Source of the DNA: Desulfobacteraceae bacterium
Lineage (GTDB): Bacteria > Desulfobacterota > DSM-4660 > Desulfatiglandales > Desulfatiglandaceae
DNA: 64,000 bases
Direction: 5' to 3'
Assembly (NCBI GenBank): GCA_030613055.1
Contig: JAUWMR010000014.1
Location: 1 to 64,000 of the forward strand
Below are positions 16,303 to 26,316 of the stretch, piece after piece; the first letter of the stretch is position 1; each line of letters begins with the position of its first letter. Position numbers and translations under genes: made by a program. The notes below the pieces were generated by a model. It was not told the DNA's origin and did not search any database. It saw only the letters and a list, made by a program, of their open reading frames with translations.

Positions 16303-17943
16303 TTATACTGCCCTGATCTTGTAAACCTGATTTGAATCAGGATCAATAACATGGACACCGCAGGCAATACATGGATCAAAGGAATGAACGGTACGTAGAA
16401 TCTCCAGGGGCCGCTTTGGGTCCGCAACCGGGGTCCCGATAAGGGATTCTTCCACCGGCCCAAGTTTTCCATTTGAATCCCTTGGCCCCAGATTCCACGT
16501 TGAAGGCACCACATACTGGTAATGTTTTATCTTTTTCTTTTCGATCCGTATCCAGTGACCCAGGGCACCTCTGGCAACGTCGTTAAGACCGTATCCCATA
16601 CCGCTTTCAGGCATTTCCCAGCGCTGGTATGTCTTTATGTCTCCTTTTTTGACATGATCAACCAGCTCCATAATCCAGCCTTCCATGGCATCACCGATTA
16701 CGATTGTTTCAAGGCCTCTGGCTGCTGTCCTGCCAAGGGTCGAAAATAATGCTCCGACCGGAATATCCAGTGCCTTCAATGTGGTGTCAACTACCTTTAT
16801 TATCTCTTTCTTACCTTTAGCATAGGCGACCAGCACCCTTGCCAGAGGACCGACTTCGCAAGGTTCACCCTCGTATCGTGGAGCCTTGAACCAGGAGTAT
16901 TTTCCTTCAGTATTATATTTACCGTGTTTGGGTTTTGTCTCCCCTTTGAAAGGATGCCTGTCATTACCTTTTTCATACCAACCACGGGCAACGTGTTCTC
17001 TGACCTTTTCCTGTGTGGCCATTTTCACGCCTTTAAGATCCCTCTTCATAATTACACCCCTAGGCATAAAGAGGCTTTCAGGCTCTTTTCTGCTTTGAGG
17101 GAGGTCTCCCCAGGCAAGAAAATTGGTCGTGCCGCCGATCCCGCCCCAGTCTTTGTAAAATGAGGCGACCGCGAGGATATCAGGGATATATACATCCTTA
17201 ACAAAATCCTGGGTCTCTTTCCAGATATACAGGAACTGAGCAATACGGTCCGGCGTCAGGTCTCTTGTTGCGGTTATGCCTCCCACAACCAGTGTCTGCA
17301 GATGGGGATTCTTCCCGCCGAATATGGCGTGCATCTTGGCCGACTTGGCCTGAAGGCGAAGGGCTTCAATGTAATGTGATGTAGCCATAAGGTTTGCCTC
17401 CGGCGGAAGCCTGTAATCCGGGTGGCCCCAGTACCCATTGTTAAATGGTCCCAATTGACCGCTATCAACAAAGGTCTGGAGTCTCTGCTGGACCTTTTTA
17501 AAATAGACAGTGCCTCCCCAGGGAGCCTTGCTGAGATTGTCCGCTAAAGTAGCGGTCTTCTTAGGGTCGGCCTTTAGGGCGCTTACGATATCCACCCAGT
17601 CTAATGCATGGAGATGATAAAAATGAACAATGTGATCATGCTGGAACTGCGCGCCGTGAAGAAGATTTCTAAGGATACGCGCGACCTCAGGGATCTTGAC
17701 ACCCACAGCGGCTTCGACTGCCCTCACCGAGGACAGAGCATGTGTATAAGTTCAGACCCCACAGGAGCGCTGGACAAAATGATGGGCATCGCGTGGGTCC
17801 CGCCCCTGGAGAATAAGTTCGATACCCCTGAACATCTGGCCCGAACTCCAGGCATTGACAACCTTACCTCCTGCCACCTCGACCTCAATCCGAAGGTGGC
17901 CTTCTATCCTCGTAATCGGATCTACTGTTATTCTTGTACTCAT
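16303..17943 (-). CDS. hynA: Periplasmic [NiFe] hydrogenase large subunit, predicted Sec at L1
   Basis: Oxidises or forms H2; partners the small subunit 57 bp upstream. From ATG 17943 the frame meets TGA at 17754-17752, then continues 482 codons to the stop at 16303. The TGA replaces the second Cys of motif L1: [16 protein letters not shown] versus the usual R-x-C-G-x-C-T-Y-x-H-A. The C-terminal L4 motif [11 protein letters not shown] is normal and cleavable after His, giving 546 residues in all, normal for group 1b. An 8-bp GGU-loop hairpin downstream of the TGA supports selenocysteine. Known [NiFeSe] enzymes carry Sec in L4, so this position is unusual. A nonsense mutation is the alternative, but the intact frame and hairpin argue against it. 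Confidence 0.88.
17718..17754 (-). promoter_or_regulatory. Predicted bacterial SECIS element in hynA
   Basis: On the minus strand UGA (17754-17752) is followed after 15 nt by CUGUCCUC (17736-17729), loop GGU (17728-17726) and GAGGGCAG (17725-17718). All eight pairs form (one is G-U). The apical G is the 24th nt after UGA, inside the usual 16-37 range, and the GGU loop is like that of formate dehydrogenase SECIS elements recognised by SelB. Confidence 0.8.
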
Positions 17944-18000
17944 ATTTCCTCCTCTCGTTTCCTCGATAAAGGGTGTCGTTTCAGATCGCCCCGCTGCAGG

Positions 18001-18942
18001 CTACAGTTCCTCATAAAACGGGGTCATCTTGTCCCAGAAATCGGGTTCACTGCATCCCATGCAGGGATGACCGGCCTGAATTGGCCAGCTTGTGCCGCCA
18101 TGGAACTTGACGGTAGCGCAGTTATTGTATGTTTCAGGACCTCTGCAACCCATCTTATAAAGACAATAGCCCATGGTCGCCTCAACTGAGCCGAATTCCG
18201 TAACAAACTCATCATTTTCAAAATGAGACCTTCTCGGGCACTGGTCGTGTATGGTCTTGCCATATGCAAATAGCGGCCTTCCAAGCTCATCGAGCGCCGG
18301 AAGTTTACCTAACAAAATGTAATTTACGACAGTTCCCACAAAATTAATCGGGTTGGGAGGACATCCGGGAATATTCACAGGTTTGGTTCCCAGTGCTTCT
18401 CCAACCCCTTTGTACCCGCCGGGATTCGGTTTTGCGGCCTGGATGCCGCCAAAGCAGGCGCAAGTGCCGAGGCAGATAACTGCCGCTGCCTTGGGACAGA
18501 CATCTTTTGCAATTTCAAGAAATGTCCGCCCGCCGATTTTTCCATATGCGCCGTTGTATTTTGTCGCGATTGCGCCTTCAACAACACATATAAACTTACC
18601 CTTGTATTTTTGGACGGCTTCCTTGAGTGTTTTCTCCGCCTGGTGTCCTGCTGCGGCCATAATGGTCTCATGATACTCCATGGAAAGGATCTCAAGCAGC
18701 AGTTCGTCAATCCAGGGGTACATGGTCCTCAAGACACTTTCGGTGCAGCCGGTACACTCGGCAAAGTGGAGCCATACAACCGGCGGCCGCTGCCTTGGCG
18801 CTGCAAAGACCTCCGCAACTTTGGGGACGAACGAAGAAGAAAGCCCCATAGTTGCGGTCAAGACAGTGCAAAACGTCATAAACTCCCTTCGTGAGATTCC
18901 CTTTTCCGATAGCCTTTTATAAAAATCTTTTTCCTTCTTCAT
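18001..18942 (-). CDS. hynB: Periplasmic [NiFe] hydrogenase small subunit
   Basis: 313 residues with a Tat signal peptide (ISRREFMTFCTVL, cleavage after about residue 48). The mature part carries three Fe-S clusters: proximal (ECTGCTESVL, CLGTCACFGGIQ, GCPPNP), distal (HDQCPRRSHF, MGCRGPETYNNC) and medial (HPCMGCSEPDFWD). No C-terminal membrane anchor follows, so it is a soluble periplasmic enzyme of HynB type that would pass electrons to cytochrome c. It is the first structural gene of the operon; the promoter should lie in 18943-19154. Confidence 0.95.
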   Translation of the reverse strand: MKKEKDFYKRLSEKGISRREFMTFCTVLTATMGLSSSFVPKVAEVFAAPRQRPPVVWLHFAECTGCTESVLRTMYPWIDELLLEILSMEYHETIMAAAGHQAEKTLKEAVQKYKGKFICVVEGAIATKYNGAYGKIGGRTFLEIAKDVCPKAAAVICLGTCACFGGIQAAKPNPGGYKGVGEALGTKPVNIPGCPPNPINFVGTVVNYILLGKLPALDELGRPLFAYGKTIHDQCPRRSHFENDEFVTEFGSVEATMGYCLYKMGCRGPETYNNCATVKFHGGTSWPIQAGHPCMGCSEPDFWDKMTPFYEEL

Positions 18943-19154
18943 TGGCTCCTCCTGATATAGGTTAAAGGTTATCCCGAATTCAAAAAGACCCTCCAGGTCC
19001 TGCCCGCAGTACGGCAGGCGGGCCTTACAATGCGTGATCTATTTTTATTAAAGAGCTAAACTGTACAGATTTAATTATAAAGGATAGAATGCCATAAAAA
19101 ATTGAAAAAGCAATATGGAATTATTATGGAGATAATATGGATGCAATATCCATA

Positions 19155-20549
19155 TTATTGAAATGTCAGGAGCTTGGTCCGGAGGTTTATCTTTTTATTC
19201 TTTATTCCTATTTTCTTTCTGATATTATCCCTGTGTGTGTCGATGGTGCCTTTGGACAGGTTCAGCAATTCTGCTATTTCCTTCGTGGTTTTGCCCTGCT
19301 TTACAAGGTTTGCTACCTGAATTTCTGTGGGAGTAAGCCTCAGGTAACTGCCGGTTAACCCATGCACAAAAGGCGAAGTTATTTCATCTAAATTTGACTC
19401 CATAATATCTATGAAGGCCATTTGCCGGTGATCCAATCCGCTTTTTTTAAGTCTTTCAAGATATATGAGAACCAGTTCCTTTATATTTAACAACATCTTC
19501 TTTTCTAATTTCCTTTTGTCCTCGTTTCTCTTTTTTAATAAAACCTTCAATGCGGTATTTGTTTCTTCAAGACTGATGCTCTTGTTCTCAAGCTCCTTCT
19601 CTCTTTTTTTCAGTGAGCGCTCCGCCCGCTTCCTCATGGTAATGTCATGGAAAAAGCAGAAAATGAACCGTTCGTCACCCAAGTCCAGATAATTTGATCT
19701 GACTTCAAGATCTATAATACGACCGTCTTTTCGTCGATGTTTTGTCTCAAACCGGTCGGATCCTTTCCATATAACTGTATCAGCATGTCTTTCCGCCCTG
19801 CTCGATCCCTCCTGAATCTCAAAATTACGAATATTCATGCCAACGAGTTCGTCCGGAGAATATCCCGAGATCATGAAAGCCGCGTCATTAGCCCTGACAA
19901 TCTTCCCATTCATATCAATGATGAAAAAACTGTCCATAGCGGTTTGAAGTATAATTTCATTCCTAAGCGTCTGTTCGCGCAACACTATTTCCGCCTGTTT
20001 GCGTTCTTCCTCAAGGGAAATAGCCTTTGCCAATGTCGATATGATATGTATCTCCAGGGGGCTAAAGTCCCTCTTTTTCGTATCAAAGATACACAACGAG
20101 CCAATGGCCGTTCCATCTAATAAGGCAGGGAAACCGAGATACGATTTCAGCCCCCACTTTTTGATACCCGGGTCCTTTTTTTCATAAACCGTTCCTTTTA
20201 AATCCTTGATTACAGTCGGTTTTTCGTTTCCCTTGGTGGTTATTTCAAAACAGATCAGGCCATCAAGGGCCGTCGTCTTGTTGAAATCGGCAGGCACCCT
20301 GTAAGATGAACAGGTACGCATGGATTCTCTTTTACTATCAAGTCGATTATAAAAAGAACAGGTTCCCTCTAATATTTTGCATGCCTGTTGAACGATGAAA
20401 TCAATGTTGTCGTCATGATCCACACCAGCCTGGCCCACAATTTCCGTGAGCTTTGATATCTTGTCCTCGGCCCACTCTCTTTTGGCCACTTCCTGCTTCA
20501 ATTCACTGGTCTTTTTATTCAGTTCTTTATAAGTTGAATCCCTGTTCAT
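19155..20549 (-). CDS. GAF-PAS LuxR-type transcriptional regulator
   Basis: 464 residues: N-terminal coiled coil, GAF domain (about 40-185), PAS domain (about 200-310, ending FCFFHDITMRKRAE), a long charged coiled coil (about 310-375) and a C-terminal LuxR helix-turn-helix (LTPTEIQVANLVKQGKTTKE, then LNLSKGTIDTHRDNIRKK). There is no receiver or kinase domain, so the sensory domains probably act directly on the DNA-binding part. It is transcribed in the same direction as the hydrogenase operon, 212 bp upstream of hynB, and is a candidate regulator of it. Confidence 0.88.
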   Translation of the reverse strand: MNRDSTYKELNKKTSELKQEVAKREWAEDKISKLTEIVGQAGVDHDDNIDFIVQQACKILEGTCSFYNRLDSKRESMRTCSSYRVPADFNKTTALDGLICFEITTKGNEKPTVIKDLKGTVYEKKDPGIKKWGLKSYLGFPALLDGTAIGSLCIFDTKKRDFSPLEIHIISTLAKAISLEEERKQAEIVLREQTLRNEIILQTAMDSFFIIDMNGKIVRANDAAFMISGYSPDELVGMNIRNFEIQEGSSRAERHADTVIWKGSDRFETKHRRKDGRIIDLEVRSNYLDLGDERFIFCFFHDITMRKRAERSLKKREKELENKSISLEETNTALKVLLKKRNEDKRKLEKKMLLNIKELVLIYLERLKKSGLDHRQMAFIDIMESNLDEITSPFVHGLTGSYLRLTPTEIQVANLVKQGKTTKEIAELLNLSKGTIDTHRDNIRKKIGIKNKKINLRTKLLTFQ

Positions 20550-20660
20550 TCGAATATCCCCCGATTAGCCAAAATGTAAATATTCGGGTCCGAAGAGCCC
20601 GGCTTTGTATTACCCCTGAAAGGGGCTGCCAGACTATCCGGATTTATATTGGATCACCTT

Positions 20661-20783
20661 TCAGCCTTCAGCATTCGGCGCTCAGCTTTTATGACTTTTA
20701 TATTCGCGATCTTATAGCTGATATTCAACTTTTGACTTAACACCAATTTCCACCTTGCATCATTTTTTTAAGCTGAAGGCTGA
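20661..20783. repeat. Intergenic inverted repeat in a 509-bp gap
   Basis: TCAGCCTTCAGC (20661-20672) and GCTGAAGGCTGA (20772-20783) are perfect 12-bp inverted arms; degenerate CTGA/CAGC units extend both. The surrounding gap 20550-21058 has no gene. It should contain the promoter of the LuxR-type regulator and the end of the ABC exporter transcript. Confidence 0.6.
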
Positions 20784-21058
20784 CTGCTGATCGCTGACCG
20801 CTTCCTGATTGAGGGTTTACTCAATTAGGGCCTTCGTTAAAGACAGTTGTTAGAAACTTTTTGTGAGTCCGTTACTATTGTTTTTCAATTTGTCTTGCTA
20901 AATAAACGTGATGATTATACAGGATAGGTGTTTAAATATTCAATATTAAATTATAAACCATGTATACATGATTGTATCCGCTTACCAACCGTATTTTGCG
21001 CCTTTCCCCTGCTTTTTCGCATAGTGAAGGCCTTGCTCCCTGCGCCTTGCGCGTTTGC

Positions 21059-23167
21059 CTAATTCTCCCTCAGTTTATTAAGCCTGAAATATATGCCGCC
21101 AAGTCCTATCAGTTCCTCATGGGTTCCGTGTTCAAGTATCTGTCCATGGTGCATGACTAAGATGCGGTCCGCGTTTCTGATCGTGGAAAGCCTGTGCGCG
21201 ACAATTAGTGTGGTTCTTCCGGCGGCCATCCGGGAAATAGCATCCTGGATAAGCCCTTCTGTTTCAGGATCAACGCTGGATGTTGCTTCATCAAGTATAA
21301 GCATGCGTGGATTTGTGGCTAAGGCCCTGGCAAAAGACAGGAGCTGCCGTTCCCCTGCCGAAATTGTTGATCCCCCTTCACTGATTTCCTGCTGAAAGCC
21401 GTTTTTAAGCCTTTGAATATATGAAAGGGCATTGGCCATTCGGGCTGCCTTCTCAATGTCTTTCATATTTAGTTCTTTCCTGCCTAAAGAAATGTTATCA
21501 AACAGGATTCCCCCGAAGATGAATACATCCTGCATGCACAGGCTGATCCGACGTCTAAGCCAATCTTTGGGCAATTTTTTTATGTCAATTCCGTCCAACA
21601 ACACAGCGCCCTTGTCCGGATCATAAAAACGTTCCACCAGGTTAACCAGAGTTGTCTTGCCCGACCCTGTTGCGCCCACAATGGCAACCGTTTCCCCGGG
21701 CCTTATCTCAAAGGACACATCGCGTAATATTGGATGGCCCTCTTTGTAAGAAAAAGATACCTGGTCGAAGATCAAATGACCCTCCATTTTAGCGGGAACC
21801 CGCGGCTCTTCCGGTTCAGGAATTTCCTCCCTGTGATCCATGAACTCGAATATACGTTCAGTGGAGGCCATACCCAATTGCATTATGTTGTATTTTTCTG
21901 AAATATCCCGGATTGGTTTGAAAAACATCTGGATATAGCTGATAAAGGCCACAAGAGAACCCAGGGTCAACTGTTCCTGGATGACTCTCCCCCCTCCATA
22001 CCAGATGATAAGGGCAACCCCTAAAGAAGACAGCAGTTCCATGACGGGCATGAAAACGGCAAAGACACGTATCTGTTTCATCCCGGCCAGGTAGTTTTCA
22101 TGATTGATCCGGGTAAATATTCCCATCTGGAATTTTTCCCTGACAAAGAGTTGTATCACTCGCATTCCGGTAAGCCGTTCCTGTAAAAAGGCGTTTATTT
22201 TCGCGACCGTGGATCTGAGTTCCCTGAATGCCTCTCTCGCCATAGTACTGAACAGAAGAGTCAGCCCGAAGATGAATGGCATAAGGATAAAGGACACTAA
22301 GGCCATACGCCAGTTGAGACACAAAAGGACCACCAATATACCGGTCAGGAGAAAGATATCCTTGAAGAGTGTAATCAAGACGGACTTAAACATCTCATTT
22401 AAGTTTTCTATGTCATTGGTAACCCGGGTCACCAGACGTCCGACCGGATGACGATCGAAGAAACGCACTGCCTGTGATTGCATCCTGTTAAAAAGCGCGA
22501 GACGGATGTCCTGCATTATATGCTGGCCTGTAAATTCGAGCAGATAATATTCAACGTAATTAAGCCCGAACGACAAAAATAGAAAAAGAAAAAATATCAT
22601 GCCCACAACGGCCACTCCCCTTACATCTCCTGCCCTGATTTTCAAGATTTCCTCTTCAGGGAGTCTCATGAGCTGTTTGTATGGGATCAGGATGGAGCCG
22701 TCCGCCATTTCACGTACGGCCTTATCCCCTGTTCCGGGCACAGCCTCTGCCCGGGCATCAGGCCCGGCCCTGTAAAACCTCTCAGGAATAATTACATTGC
22801 GGGATCTGTATGAGTAAAGATCCGCGGGATCAATCTTTTTCATATCAGCATGAGAAATGTAGTATAAAGATCCATCCCTGCCCTTCTTTAAAAAATGAGC
22901 ATGCCGGTGCAAGAGTTCCCTGGCTCCGGACTCCGTTAATCTTTTTGTGTCCAGACAATACCAGGTAGAAAGGATGTAACGGTCAATAGCGATTTTAGAT
23001 AAATAAGGAATCGCAAGGTCAAAAAGGATAATCAGGATAGTCAGGAAAAGGACTGTTGAAATTGTCTTTTTGTAGGGGATGGCATATACTGCCAGTCTCT
23101 TTAACAGCCTCAGATTATAGGGCTTGCCTAATTTCCCTTCCTCCATGTATCCATAGTCACCGAACAT
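21059..23167 (-). CDS. ABC exporter half, heterodimer partner with large insertion
   Basis: 702 residues: type IV exporter membrane domain followed by a nucleotide-binding domain. NBD motifs: GATGSGKTT (Walker A), ISAGERQLLSFARAL (altered signature in place of LSGGQ), RMLILDEATSSVDPETE (Walker B with the catalytic Glu) and a switch His in IVAHRLST. Between the first two membrane helices there is an extra stretch of about 110 residues (about 70-185, containing YISHADMKKIDPADLYSY) expected on the extracytoplasmic side. The gene starts 4 bp after the other half-transporter stops. It should export a lipid, drug or peptide; substrate unknown. Confidence 0.9.
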   Translation of the reverse strand: MFGDYGYMEEGKLGKPYNLRLLKRLAVYAIPYKKTISTVLFLTILIILFDLAIPYLSKIAIDRYILSTWYCLDTKRLTESGARELLHRHAHFLKKGRDGSLYYISHADMKKIDPADLYSYRSRNVIIPERFYRAGPDARAEAVPGTGDKAVREMADGSILIPYKQLMRLPEEEILKIRAGDVRGVAVVGMIFFLFLFLSFGLNYVEYYLLEFTGQHIMQDIRLALFNRMQSQAVRFFDRHPVGRLVTRVTNDIENLNEMFKSVLITLFKDIFLLTGILVVLLCLNWRMALVSFILMPFIFGLTLLFSTMAREAFRELRSTVAKINAFLQERLTGMRVIQLFVREKFQMGIFTRINHENYLAGMKQIRVFAVFMPVMELLSSLGVALIIWYGGGRVIQEQLTLGSLVAFISYIQMFFKPIRDISEKYNIMQLGMASTERIFEFMDHREEIPEPEEPRVPAKMEGHLIFDQVSFSYKEGHPILRDVSFEIRPGETVAIVGATGSGKTTLVNLVERFYDPDKGAVLLDGIDIKKLPKDWLRRRISLCMQDVFIFGGILFDNISLGRKELNMKDIEKAARMANALSYIQRLKNGFQQEISEGGSTISAGERQLLSFARALATNPRMLILDEATSSVDPETEGLIQDAISRMAAGRTTLIVAHRLSTIRNADRILVMHHGQILEHGTHEELIGLGGIYFRLNKLREN

Positions 23168-23171
23168 AAAT

Positions 23172-24971
23172 TCAGACTCCCTTCTCCAACTCCATGGCGA
23201 TTATCTGCTTTTCATACAGGGTGGCATACACGCCCTTCATTTGGAGAAGTCTTTTGTGGGTTCCCTGCTCTACAAGTCTCCCTCGATCGAGAACAAATAT
23301 CCGGTCCGCCCTGTAGATGGTTGAAACCCTGTGGGATACAATCAGATTGGTCTTGCTGCGCCTCAATTCAAGAATCTGGTTCAGGATTCTCTCCTCAGTA
23401 CGGGTGTCTACCATGGAGAGCGCATCATCCATTATAAGAACGGGCGGATCGGCAACAAGGGCCCGTGCGATTGTCAGTCGTTGTCTCTGTCCCCCTGAAA
23501 GGGTTATCCCTCGTTCCCCTAACAGGGCGTCCAGACCATTTTCAATGCCGTGAATATCTTCAAGGATATCGGCCGCGCGCAGGATCGCTTCCAAGTCTGT
23601 CAGGGAGACATTTTCCCTGCCAAACAGGACATTATTGCGGATAGTGTCTGAAAAAATAAAGACCTCCTGTTGAACAAAGCCTATACTTTGGCGCAGCGCC
23701 TTAAGGGGAATTTCAAGGATATCCAGGCCGTCCACATAAACGGTTCCGGCCGGAATATTCAAAAGACGGGGTATGACCTCAAGCAGCGTGCTCTTGCCTG
23801 ACCCAACGCGTCCCACCACTGCTACTGTTTCGCCGGCATTTATTTTGAGTCGAATATCTTTCAAAGCATCATCTGTTTGCCCGGGGTATCTTATGTTGAG
23901 GCCATTGATCTCAATATTTCCCTTGATTGAGGCCCTTAGCGGGGACAGGGACAAATCCTTGATCTCCGGCATTTCGTCAGTAATGCGGTTGAGACGCCGC
24001 ATGGAGGCGGAACCTCTCTGGATGAGGTTGGTTACCCACCCCATTGCCATCATTGGCCACGTAAGGAGATTTAAATAGGCAATGAAGGCAACAAAATCGC
24101 CCGTTGTAATGTTTCCTGATATTGCCAGGCGGCCACCCAGCCATATAACAATGGCAAGACCGGTATTTGTGAAGACGGCCATCATAGGAAAAAAGAAGGC
24201 CAGGGTCTTAGCCAGATTCATGTTTTCAGAAATATACCTGCGGCCTTCGTTTTCCACCCTTTGATATGTCCAACTCTCGCGGTTATAAGATTTTATAATC
24301 CTTATCCCGGAGAATGCCTCGCGGACACGCTCAGTTAGATCGGAAAAGGTCTCCTGGACTGCTTCAAAGCTTGCGGACATGCGGCGAGTGAGAACCCTGG
24401 TAAGTATGATTACAATAGGCGCGGGTATCAGGGAGATGAGGGTGAGTTTTATATTGATGGACATCATGAATCCAATGGCGGCCAAACCCAGAACAGCGCC
24501 ATCGGTCAGGGCTACCAGCCCCATGCCTGTGGCCATACGGATGTTGTTGATATCATTAATGGCCTTTGCCATCAGATCTCCGGTCTTTGTCCTTTGAAAA
24601 TATGACGGGGAGAGGGCCTGCAGATGGGCATATATCCGGTTTCTCAGGCCTTCTTCAACCTGTCTGGAATGGCCTAATATGAGAAGCCGCCATATAAAAC
24701 GAAACAGGGTGATCCCAAGGGCGATTGCAAAAATAGCTAATCCCAGTTGAAAGAGGATTTGGAGGGTGGCGGTTTTATCGGTCAGGAGATCAATTGCCCT
24801 TTTAATGACAAGAGGGATGAGGAGTTGAAGGAAATCCACCAAAAGGAGGCTGATGAGGCCCACGATAAGCGGCCAGCGATTCCGGACAAAGTATTGTTTA
24901 AGTGGCAGGAAACTCTTTAGTGATTCGGCAAAGGGCAGACGAAAGCTTTTCATGGAAAAAGAAATACTCAA
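23172..24971 (-). CDS. ABC exporter half with degenerate catalytic site
   Basis: 599 residues: six-helix exporter domain plus NBD. Motifs: GRVGSGKST (Walker A), canonical LSGGQRQRLTIARAL, and VLIMDDALSMVDTRTEE, where Asp replaces the catalytic Glu after Walker B. Its partner has the Glu but a weak signature. Complementary degeneracy of this sort is the hallmark of heterodimeric exporters such as TM287/288, BmrCD and TmrAB, in which only one ATP site is hydrolytic. The first gene of a two-gene operon; ATG 24971. Confidence 0.9.
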   Translation of the reverse strand: MSISFSMKSFRLPFAESLKSFLPLKQYFVRNRWPLIVGLISLLLVDFLQLLIPLVIKRAIDLLTDKTATLQILFQLGLAIFAIALGITLFRFIWRLLILGHSRQVEEGLRNRIYAHLQALSPSYFQRTKTGDLMAKAINDINNIRMATGMGLVALTDGAVLGLAAIGFMMSINIKLTLISLIPAPIVIILTRVLTRRMSASFEAVQETFSDLTERVREAFSGIRIIKSYNRESWTYQRVENEGRRYISENMNLAKTLAFFFPMMAVFTNTGLAIVIWLGGRLAISGNITTGDFVAFIAYLNLLTWPMMAMGWVTNLIQRGSASMRRLNRITDEMPEIKDLSLSPLRASIKGNIEINGLNIRYPGQTDDALKDIRLKINAGETVAVVGRVGSGKSTLLEVIPRLLNIPAGTVYVDGLDILEIPLKALRQSIGFVQQEVFIFSDTIRNNVLFGRENVSLTDLEAILRAADILEDIHGIENGLDALLGERGITLSGGQRQRLTIARALVADPPVLIMDDALSMVDTRTEERILNQILELRRSKTNLIVSHRVSTIYRADRIFVLDRGRLVEQGTHKRLLQMKGVYATLYEKQIIAMELEKGV

Positions 24972-25066
24972 ACAGAGCGTTCAATGTCAATGCCCTGTTT
25001 TTTCTCGTATCTGCTCAATAAATCGGGGTAAGTGCCTTTGCATACTACCTACTGGATTCCCGCTTT

Positions 25067-25152
25067 CGCGGGAATGACAGGCACTTATCTCACTACGTCA
25101 TTCCCGCGTAGGCGGGAATCCACAAGTAATACCCCTAAATATTGAGCTGTTA
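25067..25152. repeat. REP-like 86-bp repeat, copy 1
   Basis: This copy is the reverse complement of 28768-28853 with only about eight differences. It holds the palindrome TTCCCGCGTAGGCGGGAA and the tail CCCCTAAATATTGAGCT. The 24972-25281 gap holds this repeat and no gene. The palindromic cores resemble REP sequences common in Proteobacteria. Confidence 0.8.
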
Positions 25153-25281
25153 CTTTTTCTCTAAAGTTGCATAAACAACACGCCCATGATGCTAAATAGA
25201 AATCCACGCCCGAAAGACGCAGCTTTTCAAGATAAAGCAAACCCTAACCGATCAAAGGGGGCAGGCTTGAGATTGTAAATC

Positions 25282-26316
25282 CTAAAACTCAATCCCCTTT
25301 CTGGCCTGAACCCCTCTGTCAAAAGGGTGCTTGATTTGTCTCATCTCAAATACAACCGATGCATGTTCCTTTATCTCCGGATGGGCATCCCGGCCACTCA
25401 ATATTATATGCAAATTTTTTGGCTTTAAGAACATCATTTCTCTCACCCTATCCGGGTGAACAAGGTTGAACTTCGTTGCGATGTTGATCTCATCCAGGAC
25501 GATTAAGCGATGGTTTTGAGAAAATATCTCTCTTAAACAGGCCTCCCAAGCTTCTCTTGCAGCATCTTTGTGTATTTTTGATGGCTCAGAAGGTCCAAGG
25601 ATAAAACCTTCGCCCATACTCTTAATCTCAAGGTTCGGGAATTTTTCAATGGCAATAACTTCCCCATAGGCCTGGGGCGATTTTATGAACTGCAATACTG
25701 TTGACGGGATTCCATTAGCGGCAAATAACATGGCCCGTCCCAGACAGTATGTGGTCTTTCCCTTCCCATTTCCGGTAACAACCCCCACGCATCCCTCTTG
25801 ATTGCTGCCATCAATCTTCCAGGAAGCTTCTTCATGCTTGTGCTCAACCATCTCTGTTACGAGATCGGCATGTTCAATCATTTCGTCCTTTGCGTTACAT
25901 CCGGTCAAGACCAATTCCACATTGGCCGGTTTTTTCTTTATGAGGTCGATTATACTGCCCACAGGGATAAGACCCATGTCAACGACCTTATTAATGTCTT
26001 CAAGAATGAAGATATCAAAACGGCCATTGGAAATCATCTCCTGGACATGCTCAAAGGATTTGTTGATAGTAGCTACATCCCCTGGAGAGAGATTTTCATG
26101 GGATGGGGTGTGTGTTATAGGTAATTGCTCAAAAACTAAGTTAGGCTTGAGAAAGGAAAGTGCTCTACTCTCCGAATCCATAAATGGGTGAGGGAGAAAG
26201 CACATCATAAACGTGCGCAAATTCTGGCCTGTAGCCCTGAGGGTCAGACCTATATGGGCAAGATTTCTTTCCTCTGTCTTTCCTGTATATACCTGGACCA
26301 ATCCCTGTTTCAACAT
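25282..26316 (-). CDS. Tandem CobA/BtuR-like protein, N-terminal half degenerate
   Basis: About 344 residues comprising two corrinoid adenosyltransferase-like domains. The C-terminal half (about 175-344) has an intact Walker A (VTGNGKGKTT), a LIVLDEINIA Walker B and the family end ARKGIEF. The N-terminal half keeps the fold pattern (VQVYTGKTEERN, FIFILEDIN-like block, VELVLTGCNA) but has lost the P-loop lysine/threonine arrangement. ATG 26316 is preferred over TTG 26334. Divergent from a second, single-domain copy. The degenerate half may be structural or regulatory, for example binding corrinoid without ATP. Confidence 0.8.
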   Translation of the reverse strand: MLKQGLVQVYTGKTEERNLAHIGLTLRATGQNLRTFMMCFLPHPFMDSESRALSFLKPNLVFEQLPITHTPSHENLSPGDVATINKSFEHVQEMISNGRFDIFILEDINKVVDMGLIPVGSIIDLIKKKPANVELVLTGCNAKDEMIEHADLVTEMVEHKHEEASWKIDGSNQEGCVGVVTGNGKGKTTYCLGRAMLFAANGIPSTVLQFIKSPQAYGEVIAIEKFPNLEIKSMGEGFILGPSEPSKIHKDAAREAWEACLREIFSQNHRLIVLDEINIATKFNLVHPDRVREMMFLKPKNLHIILSGRDAHPEIKEHASVVFEMRQIKHPFDRGVQARKGIEF

